Assembly (NCBI GenBank): GCA_963827605.1
Contig: CAWHBK010000004.1
Span: 186,001-250,000 of the forward strand
Direction: 5' to 3'
Length of the DNA stretch: 64,000 nucleotides
Origin: DSYU01 sp963827605
Lineage (GTDB): Bacteria; Chloroflexota; Anaerolineae; Anaerolineales; Anaerolineaceae
Below the pieces are notes generated by a model. That model made no database searches. It was not told the origin of the DNA and worked only from the letters and a program-made list of their open reading frames with translations. Of the stretch, positions 36,414 to 44,073 are shown piece by piece. Both the position numbers and the translations under genes were made by a program. Every line of letters starts with the position of its first letter. Position 1 is the first letter of the stretch.

Positions 36414-37371
36414 ATGCAGTACCGCCGGTTAGGGAATTCTGGGTTAAAAGTATCCCCGCTTTGCCTCGGCACCATGCAGTTTGGCTGGACCGCCGATGAG
36501 CCCACTTCGTTCCAGGTGATGGATGCCTTCGCTGAGGCCGGCGGCAATTTCATCGATACGGCCGATGCGTATTCCGCCTGGGTGCCTGGAAACCAGGGTG
36601 GTGAAAGCGAGAACAATCATCGGCCGCTGGCTAAAAGAGCGCGGCAACCGCCATTTGATGGTAGTCGCCACCAAGTTCAACGGCCGCTTGTGGCCTGGCC
36701 CCAATGGCGATGGCTTGAGCCGCGGCCATCTGATGAAAGCCGTCGATGACAGCCTGATGCGCCTGCAAACCGACTATATCGATCTCTACCAGACCCACTG
36801 GCCGCATTACGACACCCCGCAGGAAGAAACCCTGCGCGCGCTGGATGATCTGATCCGGGCGGGCAAGGTGCGCTATATCGGCTGTTCCAACGAACCCGCC
36901 TGGCGCTTGATGAAAGCCATGTGGATCAGCGAGAAAAACAACCTCAACCGCCTGATCAGCTCGCAGCCGCCCTACAGCCTGGTCCGCCGCGCTGATTTTG
37001 AGCGCGAGCATGAGGCCGTCTGCCTCGATCAGGGCGTGGGCGTGATCCCCTACAGCCCGCTGCAAGGCGGCTTTCTCACCGGGAAGTACCGCCGCGATTC
37101 CACCCCGGACAGCGTGCGGGCGAGTGAATTGAAAAAGTACAGCACCGAAAAGAACTTCAGCCTGATCGACCTGCTGGAGGAGCGCGGAAAAGCGTGCCAG
37201 GCCACCGTCTCGCAAATGGCGCTGGCCTGGCTGCTGCACCGCCCGGCCATCACCGCCCCTATTATTGGCGCCAACTCGGTCGAACAACTGCGCGATCTGC
37301 TGGGAAGTGTAAATATTCAGCTGACCGCGGAGGATTATCAGGCCATCGATCAGGCCAGCGATTGGAAATAA
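36414..37371 (+). CDS. Aldo/keto reductase (frameshifted)
   Basis: About 318 residues from ATG 36414 (AAGGAG upstream). The tetrad is visible: Asp and Tyr in FIDTADAYSAW, Lys in MVVATKFNGR, His in LYQTHWPHYD. The NADP-binding end has IIGANSVEQL, and the length fits the family. A one-base break near 36612 separates GNQGGESE from TIIGRWLKERGNRH; removing one A of the AA pair rejoins them. It reduces aldehydes or ketones with NAD(P)H; the substrate is unknown. A 25-bp hairpin with a T-tract follows. Confidence 0.85.
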
Positions 37372-37375
37372 TTAG

Positions 37376-37435
37376 AATTGCAGCGTGGGGTACGCTTGCT
37401 TAGCAAGCGTACCCCACGCTGCAATTTTCTTTTTT
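37376..37435. terminator. Bidirectional terminator, 25-bp perfect palindrome
   Basis: Arms 37376-37400 and 37402-37426 are exact complements around one base, so the stem closes about 24 bp. On + it is followed by TTCTTTTTTC. It separates the aldo/keto reductase from the convergent P-type ATPase gene. Confidence 0.85.
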
Positions 37436-37438
37436 CAC

Positions 37439-39370
37439 TCAGGCTTTTAGCAGCCGCATGCCATTTACAATCACCAGCAGCACGGATGCCTGGTGGATGA
37501 GCATTCCACCCGCCATGTGCACCTGTCCTAACAGCACTCCCGCCAGTAGGATCGTCACCGTAACCAGCGCGACCAGCACATTTTGGCGAATGTTGCGTAA
37601 AACCGCTTTTGAAAGCGCAATCGCTTGCGGAATTTTCTGTAAGTCATCCGCCATCAAAGCAATATCCGCCGTTTCAATCGCGATGCCTGTACCCGCGGCG
37701 CCCATGGCGATGCCGATATCGGCTGCCGCCAGTGCCGGGGCATCGTTGATGCCGTCCCCAATCATGGCAACCACGTGACCTTCCGCCTGCAACTGGCGGA
37801 TCGCGTCCAGCTTGCCCTCCGGGAGTAAATCGGCGTATACCTCGCTAATCCCGGCTTCTTTGGCAATCGCCTCGGCGGTCCTCCGGTCGTCCCCGGTGAG
37901 CATCACCACTTTGCGGACACCGTTCCGCCGGAGCCTGCCCACCATCTCCGCCGCGTCTTCGCGCATCGAATCGGCAATCCCCAGGATCCCAATCGTGTGT
38001 TGATCGAGCGCCACGATCACCGCTGTTTTCCCGCTAGCTTTCAAGCCGTCCAGTTTCTGCCGCGCATCCGGGGATATTTCGACGCCGAGATCCTCCATAA
38101 AGTTGACTGTGCCAACCGCGACCCGGTTTCCCAGATACGTAGCGCTTACCCCCTTCCCGGTGATCGTCTCGAATGTGTCCGGCTCGGGAGTCGGTTCAAA
38201 CCGGCTGGCTTCCGCCAGAATAGGCCGCGCCAGGGGGTGCTCCGAGCTCACTTCAGCGATACTCGCCCAATGCAATAGGGCCATCTGATCCGCGTCCCAT
38301 CTACCGCCAGATCGTACACCCGTCACGGAACCAGCTCCCACGGCCGCAGGCATGGTTTGCAGCACCAGAATATCCGTCAGGCGCGGCTTTCCCAGGGTCA
38401 GGGTGCCGGTTTTGTCAAACGCCACGGCGCTGATCTTCCCGGCATTTTCCAGGTACTCGCCGCCTTTGATCAAAATGCCCTTTTTCGCCGCGCGGCCGAT
38501 CCCGGCCACGATGGAGATCGGGGTGGAAATGACCAGAGCGCCCGGGCAGCCGATCACCAGCAGGGTCAGCGAAAGCTCCAGGTCGCGTGTAATCACGAAA
38601 GCCAACCCGCTCAGAACGATGATCGCGGGGGTATACCAGCGCGAGAAGCGTTCGATAAAGCGCTGGGTGGGCGCCTTTTCTTCCTGGGCCTCCTCGACGC
38701 GCCGGATGATCCGCGCCAGGGTTGTATCCACGCCCACCCCCGTCGCGCGCACTTTGATCATCCCATTCTGGTTTACCGTACCCGCGTAGACCGGGTCCCC
38801 GGTGGTCTTCTCCTCGGGGATCGGCTCGCCGGTGATGGCGCTTTCATCTACTGCCGAGTGACCGTCAATTACCACACCATCCACCGGCACCTTCAACCCG
38901 GGCTTGATCAGCACCGTTTCGCCCAACACAACCTCTTGCGGCGCGGTTTCGACCTGCTGCCCATCCCGCAGCACCCAGGCGGTGACCGGCGCCAGATCCA
39001 GCAGTTCGCCCAACACCTTACGTGTCTGGCTGAGCGTGCGAGCTTCAAGATACGCCCCAAAGATGAACAGGAACGTCACCGCCGCCGCCTCCCAAAACTC
39101 GCCGATCACCAGCGCGCCGATTGTGGCAATGCTGACCAGCAGCTCAATACTAAAAGCGCGGTTGCGTAGATTAGCCCAGGCGCGCCGTACGATATCCGCG
39201 CCGGCCACGACCGCGGCGGCAGCCATGAACACATCCTGCCAGGCTGGCAGCCCAGCCAAATATCGAGCGGCCAGGCCCAAAACGATCAGGCTGCCGGAAA
39301 TAATCGACAGCCCGGCCTGCCGCTGTCTGGGGTTACCCATCCACTGCTGGAAAATATTTATATACTTCAT
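37439..39370 (-). CDS. P1B-type heavy-metal ATPase with CPG motif
   Basis: 643 residues. Landmarks: A-domain DESAITGEPIPEEK, transmembrane metal site VIGCPGALVISTP, phosphorylation site AFDKTGTLTLGKP, the HP-type SEHPLARPILAE and hinge GDGINDAPALAAADIG. The metal motif is CPG, not the common CPC, which may change metal choice. It has no N-terminal HMA domain; the HMA protein encoded 43 bp upstream (39414-39629) probably fills that role. Export of Cd/Zn/Pb/Co-type or copper-type metals is likely, but the motif does not fix the metal. The start ATG 39370 has GAGGAAGG upstream. Confidence 0.9.
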   Translation of the reverse strand: MKYINIFQQWMGNPRQRQAGLSIISGSLIVLGLAARYLAGLPAWQDVFMAAAAVVAGADIVRRAWANLRNRAFSIELLVSIATIGALVIGEFWEAAAVTFLFIFGAYLEARTLSQTRKVLGELLDLAPVTAWVLRDGQQVETAPQEVVLGETVLIKPGLKVPVDGVVIDGHSAVDESAITGEPIPEEKTTGDPVYAGTVNQNGMIKVRATGVGVDTTLARIIRRVEEAQEEKAPTQRFIERFSRWYTPAIIVLSGLAFVITRDLELSLTLLVIGCPGALVISTPISIVAGIGRAAKKGILIKGGEYLENAGKISAVAFDKTGTLTLGKPRLTDILVLQTMPAAVGAGSVTGVRSGGRWDADQMALLHWASIAEVSSEHPLARPILAEASRFEPTPEPDTFETITGKGVSATYLGNRVAVGTVNFMEDLGVEISPDARQKLDGLKASGKTAVIVALDQHTIGILGIADSMREDAAEMVGRLRRNGVRKVVMLTGDDRRTAEAIAKEAGISEVYADLLPEGKLDAIRQLQAEGHVVAMIGDGINDAPALAAADIGIAMGAAGTGIAIETADIALMADDLQKIPQAIALSKAVLRNIRQNVLVALVTVTILLAGVLLGQVHMAGGMLIHQASVLLVIVNGMRLLKA

Positions 39371-39413
39371 GCCTTCCTCACATGCTCGCCGAATAACGAG
39401 TTGATGTACTTTT

Positions 39414-39629
39414 TTAATAAACCGAAACGCGTGCTTCGTAGCCTATGGCGCGGATCGCCTTTTCCAGGTCTTCTCCGCGCACGCTTTGCGGGTCGTGCTG
39501 CACCTCGATCCGCCCGGTGTTGAAATGCACCTTGGCTTCCTCAACGCCCTCGACGGCCTTCAACGCTTTTTCAATCTTTGCCACACAGGAGGGGCAGGTC
39601 AATTCTTTACTGCGTAAAATGGTTTTCAT
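39414..39629 (-). CDS. Heavy-metal-associated (HMA) domain protein
   Basis: 71 residues, a single ferredoxin-like HMA domain. The binding loop is LTCPSCVAKIEKAL (CxxC), with VHFNTGRIEVQHDP typical of CopZ/HMA folds. It should pass a soft metal ion to the ATPase encoded just downstream. AAGGAG lies upstream of ATG 39629. A possible Fnr-type box is located about 64 bp before the start. Confidence 0.9.
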   Translation of the reverse strand: MKTILRSKELTCPSCVAKIEKALKAVEGVEEAKVHFNTGRIEVQHDPQSVRGEDLEKAIRAIGYEARVSVY

Positions 39630-39692
39630 TCTTCGTTTCTCCTTGTATTTTGAACTTCACAGCTACTATACCGGTCATTCCCTGCGGCTTCC

Positions 39693-39706
39693 ATGATCCA
39701 GATCAT
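39693..39706 (-). promoter_or_regulatory. Crp/Fnr-type box upstream of the HMA/ATPase operon
   Basis: ATGATCCAGATCAT contains a perfect TGAT-N4-ATCA core. The only deviations from the FNR consensus TTGAT-N4-ATCAA are the two outer bases. Confidence 0.5.
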
Positions 39707-39726
39707 TTAACCGCACCCTACTTACA

Positions 39727-39773
39727 CAGAAAGGCCAATTTGCGGCGGATTGCGCCGCAAATTGGCCTTTCTG
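39727..39773. terminator. Perfect 21-bp hairpin
   Basis: Arms 39727-39747 and 39753-39773 around GATTG. It is placed 13 bp after the DUF2249 stop on the minus strand and before the HMA promoter region. No U-tract is seen. Confidence 0.6.
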
Positions 39774-39785
39774 CGCATAAACGCG

Positions 39786-40016
39786 TTAAACCTTCTTGAT
39801 CTCCACCCGCCAGACTTCCGGTCCGCGTTCGAGATACTCCCACTGAAATTGACCGGTATGCTCGGCCTGGAACTGGTAATACAGCGGTTTCGGGTCGTGA
39901 TCGTTCACCAGCTCAAACCCCTGCCCGGACTCTAATTGTTCAAACGCCCCGAAAATCATCGGGTGGCGTTTCGCGGGCGGGGTCTGGCGTACATCAACTA
40001 CGAGCATTTGGCTCAT
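39786..40016 (-). CDS. DUF2249 domain protein
   Basis: 76 residues from ATG 40016 with GGAGG upstream; the longer frame is not supported. It begins MSQMLVVDVRQTPPAKRHPM and contains ELVNDHDPKPLYYQFQAEH, WEYLERGPEVWRVEI, all typical of DUF2249. These small proteins often sit near Crp/Fnr regulators and genes for nitrogen-oxide or anaerobic metabolism; a TusA-like sulfur-carrier-type fold has been proposed. Here it follows a Crp/Fnr gene and a matching box. Confidence 0.9.
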   Translation of the reverse strand: MSQMLVVDVRQTPPAKRHPMIFGAFEQLESGQGFELVNDHDPKPLYYQFQAEHTGQFQWEYLERGPEVWRVEIKKV

Positions 40017-40074
40017 CGGAAGTTCCTCCAAATTGGAATTTCCACCAATATACCCTGGCCGCGCGCAAATGTCA

Positions 40075-40088
40075 TTGATCCAGGTCAA
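40075..40088 (-). promoter_or_regulatory. Crp/Fnr-type box upstream of DUF2249
   Basis: TTGATCCAGGTCAA differs by one base from TTGAT-N4-ATCAA and has the same CCAG spacer as the box at 39693-39706. It is 59 bp before the DUF2249 start. Confidence 0.55.
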
Positions 40089-40095
40089 ATAAGGC

Positions 40096-40845
40096 TTATT
40101 TCTCCATCCCCAGCGCTTCCAAACGTCCCCGGTTGATCAAGGAAACCCACTGCCGTCCGCTTTCGATCAACCCGCTGCTTTGCAGCTGGCTCATCACCCG
40201 GCTCGCCGTCTCGGGAGTGGTGCCGGTCATTTCAGCCAGGTCATCGCGGGAAATGGGAACATCGATCAACAGCCCGTTTTCCTTCTCCAGCCCAAGCTTC
40301 TCGCCCAACTTCAAGAGCGCCAGCACAATGCGCTGCTCGACCGGTAGCGAGCTGAACTGTAACACGCGCAGGTTGGCCGCATTCAGGCGTTCCGACAAAA
40401 TCGCCAGCGTCTTCAACGCAAGACCGGGATGCAGATCGAGCACCGCACGAAAGTCTTCCGAGCGGATGCTCAGCACGCAGGCCGAGGTCTGCGCCTGGGC
40501 AGTATCGGCGTATTCCCCTACCCCCAGCGTCGCCAGGTTGCCAAAGAATTCTCCCGAAGCCAGGATATCCAGCAGCACGTTCCGGCCGCTAGCGGCATGT
40601 TGCAAGAGCTTCACTTTCCCATCCGCGACCACAAACAGCCGTTCGGCCGGGTCGCCGGCGGAATAGATCCTGTCTCCCGGTTGGTAACCCGTCTCTACAA
40701 AGCGTTCGTTGATTTCTTTCAACGCTTTTGACGAAAGCCCGTCAAAAAAAGGCAGTTTTCCCAGGATCTTCAACCGCAAGTTAATCGAGCAGTGCTGCGG
40801 TTCGGTGGTGATTGTGTGTACCGGCGATTTTCGGCGAGGTTTCAT
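40096..40845 (-). CDS. Crp/Fnr family transcriptional regulator
   Basis: 249 residues. The cyclic-nucleotide-binding-like domain covers about 30-150 (GYQPGDRIYSAGDPAERLFVV, GEFFGNLATLG) and a winged HTH the last 70. The recognition helix DDLAEMTGTTPETASRVM has E-x-x-S-R, the contact residues that give FNR its TTGAT half-site preference. Only one Cys is seen near the N-terminus, so an FNR-type 4Fe-4S cluster is unlikely; a DNR/Dnr-like haem or another signal is possible. The gene overlaps the YwiC operon closely (7 bp gap), and two matching boxes lie downstream. Confidence 0.85.
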   Translation of the reverse strand: MKPRRKSPVHTITTEPQHCSINLRLKILGKLPFFDGLSSKALKEINERFVETGYQPGDRIYSAGDPAERLFVVADGKVKLLQHAASGRNVLLDILASGEFFGNLATLGVGEYADTAQAQTSACVLSIRSEDFRAVLDLHPGLALKTLAILSERLNAANLRVLQFSSLPVEQRIVLALLKLGEKLGLEKENGLLIDVPISRDDLAEMTGTTPETASRVMSQLQSSGLIESGRQWVSLINRGRLEALGMEK

Positions 40846-40852
40846 CGTAGCG

Positions 40853-41692
40853 TCACATCCAGGCCAGGATAAAAATCAGGGTAAACAGGATACTGACCAC
40901 CAGCTGGCGCATCCCAATCGCGATGGGTTTCACCCGTACCGCCGGATGAGAAATTCCCCAAAGCACTTCGAACCACTGGACGGCAAACGCCAGGGGCAGC
41001 CAGGGCGGGGTGAATGCGCCAATCGCCAAACCTGCGGCAAAGAGGAGTACGGCTGTGTTAAAAATAAGCGCGGGGATCCCCATTCTGAGGCGTTCTTTAA
41101 CCTCCGGCATGCGGGTCAGCTTGCGCTGCTTGAGCCGCAGATAGGTATAAACAATCGAACCGGCAGTTTGCAGCGATACCAAAACCCACAATAACCACCC
41201 CAGCGGTTCATACCGGCCTATTCCGATCCAAAAAGCGGCCGGCGCGGCCAGGGCTAAGACCGCCCCACCCGCCAGCTCCACCAGCATTTGATGGCGCTCT
41301 AACCTGCGGCTCACCAGCCAGAGGTGCCAGCCAAAAACCGGCAGGGCCGGGACGGCTAACAGAAGAATAAACGCATTGCCAAGCCAAAGCAAGCCCGCCA
41401 GGGCCAGCAAACCCAATAAGGCATACACAACCAGCCAGAACTGCGCCGCTCCCAAATCCCCCTTTGGGCGCCGGCCGCTCAGCACTTTGACGATGATGGT
41501 AACCGGCTGGCGCACCAGAAAAACCGCCAGCGACGCGAGGATCAGCAGTCCGCTGGCAAAGGTTAGCCGCCCGCCCAAACCAAGCCCGATCGCAAGCGGG
41601 CTGAGCAAGAACACCCAGGCTCCGTGCTCCACAGGCAGCATAATATGAGCTCGCACCAGGGTTTTACGATTAGAAATGCGTTCAATTTCCAC
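40853..41692 (-). CDS. YwiC-like membrane protein
   Basis: 279 residues from GTG 41692 with GGAGGAG upstream. It has about eight transmembrane helices. The family features MLPVEHGAWVFLLSPLAIGL and VFLVRQPVTIIVK are near the N-terminus. YwiC-family proteins are uncharacterised membrane proteins; in Bacillus the gene lies by nitrate and anaerobic-respiration genes with fnr. Finding one directly before a Crp/Fnr gene repeats that arrangement. Confidence 0.85.
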   Translation of the reverse strand: MEIERISNRKTLVRAHIMLPVEHGAWVFLLSPLAIGLGLGGRLTFASGLLILASLAVFLVRQPVTIIVKVLSGRRPKGDLGAAQFWLVVYALLGLLALAGLLWLGNAFILLLAVPALPVFGWHLWLVSRRLERHQMLVELAGGAVLALAAPAAFWIGIGRYEPLGWLLWVLVSLQTAGSIVYTYLRLKQRKLTRMPEVKERLRMGIPALIFNTAVLLFAAGLAIGAFTPPWLPLAFAVQWFEVLWGISHPAVRVKPIAIGMRQLVVSILFTLIFILAWM

Positions 41693-42002
41693 AGCTCCTC
41701 CAAATTAGCCCGGGAGATAATTTATCCTACCGCCTTCTCGCTGTTTATACCAGTTTCGGGAAAAGGTTTCTTTGTGCTGGCGCAATCCACTACACCTCGA
41801 CCACGCCAATTCCAAAAGCGCCTGTGGGACAGGTATTTTCCTACAGGGTTTCTTTGTTATAATAATCATTGTAGATCAACATAATAAACGTTGAACGCGA
41901 GCGCTGGGGGATTGATTTGGACGCTGCATACCGTTCTTATAAAAAGCTGCTCGTATCACCCTGAATCCTATGCATCGATGAGCGATCACAATAGGAAATA
42001 AA
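41693..42002. other. Intergenic stretch with probable promoter
   Basis: TATAAT at 41858-41863 is the only clear promoter element and could serve the small lipoprotein ORF at 42003. No other gene or RNA was recognised. Confidence 0.35.
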
Positions 42003-42215
42003 ATGATTTTTGCCAAAAAGAAACTCCGCCTGTTGTCCTTACTTAGCGTACTGTTTCTTTCACAGTGCTGCTGTATCGTCTTGCCTTTACAAGGACAGAT
42101 CAAGCAAGAATTGCCAACCGTTGGGGAAATGATTCAGCAGATCGAGGGATTACTCCCAGAACGCTGGGGCGATGCCGCCTGGGCCATTAACATCGACCAT
42201 ATCGTGGTGCGGTAG
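42003..42215 (+). CDS. Possible small lipoprotein
   Basis: 70 residues from ATG 42003 with TAGGAA upstream. It begins MIFAKKKLRLLSLLSVLFLS and continues QCCC, a signal peptide with a lipobox-like LSQC. The remainder (QIKQELPTVGEMIQQIEGLL) is helical. No family was recognised. Size and composition are credible, but there is no supporting neighbour. Confidence 0.4.
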   Translation: MIFAKKKLRLLSLLSVLFLSQCCCIVLPLQGQIKQELPTVGEMIQQIEGLLPERWGDAAWAINIDHIVVR

Positions 42216-42285
42216 CTTTTCATAAATGACCTGAGCCAGACCTGATTTCAAGAGAAATTGCCGATAAACAGTCCCAAAATGATTG

Positions 42286-42314
42286 TTGACTTTGTTTATA
42301 GTAATTGTTATAAT
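42286..42314 (+). promoter_or_regulatory. Consensus sigma-70 promoter of the kinase/ABC cluster
   Basis: TTGACT (42286-42291), a 17-bp spacer and a perfect TATAAT (42309-42314). The predicted start is near 42321, leaving a leader of about 420 nt before the first large gene at 42744. Confidence 0.75.
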
Positions 42315-42470
42315 CCCATTAATTGTATTAACAATACGTTGTAACCAAAAATTGGCATGTACCGCTTACTCATTTTCGCCCCTTCGCAGCCAAACCCGAT
42401 AAGTCACCGATACCAAACAAAGAAAAGCGTATAACTGCCATTTTTTTATCTCTGAACAAATACAGATTAT

Positions 42471-42502
42471 CCCTGGCGAATGAAAGTTCACAATTGCCAG
42501 GG
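42471..42502 (+). promoter_or_regulatory. Leader hairpin
   Basis: CCCTGGCGAA (42471-42480) pairs with TTGCCAGGG (42494-42502) with one bulge, inside the long leader and just upstream of the small ORF. Confidence 0.45.
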
Positions 42503-42529
42503 CCTGATTTTTCTATCAAGGAGCACACC

Positions 42530-42607
42530 ATGCTCAAGTTCAGGGAAACCACACTTATTCGGATTACAAAAACATGCAGGGTATATAGAAAACTGCACGA
42601 CATATGA
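42530..42607 (+). CDS. Candidate 25-codon leader ORF
   Basis: ATG 42530 has an excellent AAGGAG eight bases upstream and codes a basic 25-residue peptide starting MLKFRETTLIRITKTCR. It lies in the 5' leader of the glycosyltransferase-kinase cluster, after a hairpin. It may be a regulatory leader peptide or a small gene. No homologue is known to me. Confidence 0.4.
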   Translation: MLKFRETTLIRITKTCRVYRKLHDI

Positions 42608-42743
42608 ACTCCCTACCAGCGTAACCCCCTTACGTTTAGGAGGGTAGTTCTCCTCACTTCCCCCCTTACCGGTATCAGTAACAAATCCAATACCTCTACC
42701 ATTACTGGCGGCATGCTTCGCAAGCCTCTGGAGGTTGAAAATT

Positions 42744-43982
42744 ATGGAAACACGGCAATCTCCATCTGAAAGAATAGCGATCTATTCACAAGACGGTTTT
42801 GGTCTTGGCCATATGCGCCGGACCAGTTCTATTGCGCGTCAGATCTCGCGAATGCGTTCTGATGTAAGCATCCTTACTATTTCCGATTCTCAACTGGGTC
42901 AGTTCTTTCCCACTTCAAATAATCACGATTTTGTTAAACTCCCTTCGATTGTCAAATCCGGTCCCGGCAACTGGAAAGCATCTCATCTGGCGGTATCCTT
43001 TGAAGAAGTTCTTGAAATGCGCAAGCAGCTGATCAGCAGCGCGTTAAGAAGTTTTTCACCTCAAATTCTCCTGGTCGATCATATGCCGCATGGAGCCATG
43101 GGCGAACTCGTCCCCGCGCTCGATTCACTGCGCGAATCCAGAACGCCGCCCCAGGTTGTTTTAGGCCTGCGCGACATACTCGATGCTCCAGAGGTTACGA
43201 TCAATCGATGGAATATCGAAGGCGCGTATGACGCCATCGAGCAATATTATTCTCGAGTCCTCGTTTACGGAATGCGGGATGTCTTCGATGTCGTCAACCA
43301 ATACCAGTTCCCCGATTCCATTGCCAATATTGTCCGCTACTGCGGCTATGTATCGACGCCAGAAAATCCAACCGGCGCATCGCGCATCCGGGCCAGGTTC
43401 CTGGCCGGCACCTCCGCAAACACCCGCTTTATCGTTGCAATGGCCGGAGGTGGCGCGGATGCCTACCCCTTGATGAGCGTGTTGTTGGAATCGATCAAAG
43501 CCTTAAAAAAGGAACTACCGGTCGTTTTGGCGCTGATCACTGGCCCATTTATGCCCCCAGCGATGATCAGCGATCTCAATAAGAAAGCCAAACATATTCC
43601 TGTGCGGGTAATGGAATCGGTCGACGATACCCTCAGTTTCATTTCCGCCGCCGATCTGGTGATCGCCATGGCTGGCTACAACACCAGTGTTGAAATCCTG
43701 CGCATGAAAAAGCCGGCCATTTTGATTCCACGCTCTGGCCCAAGCGCCGAACAGCGCACCCGCGCCAGACTTTTTGCCGCAAGACACTGGGTTGATACGA
43801 TCGACCCTGACGATCTGAACGCCGTAAACCTGAGCCAGATGATCGCTTCCAGGTTGGGGCGCACCTTTAAAGTCCAACCATTCACCCGCCCCGATCTACA
43901 CGGGGTGGATGTTGCTGCCAATCAAATCATGGCATTGTTATCCCAGGAAAGCGAAAAGGAACCGGCGGGAATAACGTTCTAA
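42744..43982 (+). CDS. GT-B type glycosyltransferase (COG4671/MurG-like)
   Basis: 412 residues from ATG 42744 with GGAGG upstream; a TTG at 42735 touches the Shine-Dalgarno and is rejected. The N-terminal Rossmann part starts IAIYSQDGFGLGHMRRTSSI, and the C-terminal half has FIVAMAGGGADAYPLM, SAADLVIAMAGYNTSVEIL and PRSGPSAEQRTRARLF. This pattern is that of predicted glycosyltransferases related to MurG/GT28. It would transfer a sugar from a nucleotide donor to an unknown acceptor. It is the first large gene of the cluster, 91 bp before the ABC transporter gene. Confidence 0.8.
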   Translation: METRQSPSERIAIYSQDGFGLGHMRRTSSIARQISRMRSDVSILTISDSQLGQFFPTSNNHDFVKLPSIVKSGPGNWKASHLAVSFEEVLEMRKQLISSALRSFSPQILLVDHMPHGAMGELVPALDSLRESRTPPQVVLGLRDILDAPEVTINRWNIEGAYDAIEQYYSRVLVYGMRDVFDVVNQYQFPDSIANIVRYCGYVSTPENPTGASRIRARFLAGTSANTRFIVAMAGGGADAYPLMSVLLESIKALKKELPVVLALITGPFMPPAMISDLNKKAKHIPVRVMESVDDTLSFISAADLVIAMAGYNTSVEILRMKKPAILIPRSGPSAEQRTRARLFAARHWVDTIDPDDLNAVNLSQMIASRLGRTFKVQPFTRPDLHGVDVAANQIMALLSQESEKEPAGITF

Positions 43983-44073
43983 CTTTGGAATGGTATAAGG
44001 AGTTCGCGAACTTGCAGTTTGGTTTGAAAGTGAGAATAAAACGCTTGAAGAACAAAATACAACGGACGGGGTT

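Noticed and set aside
42370..42603. 77-codon reverse-strand frame in the leader
   Set aside because: Antisense to the promoter leader, no Shine-Dalgarno; the plus-strand leader interpretation explains the region better.
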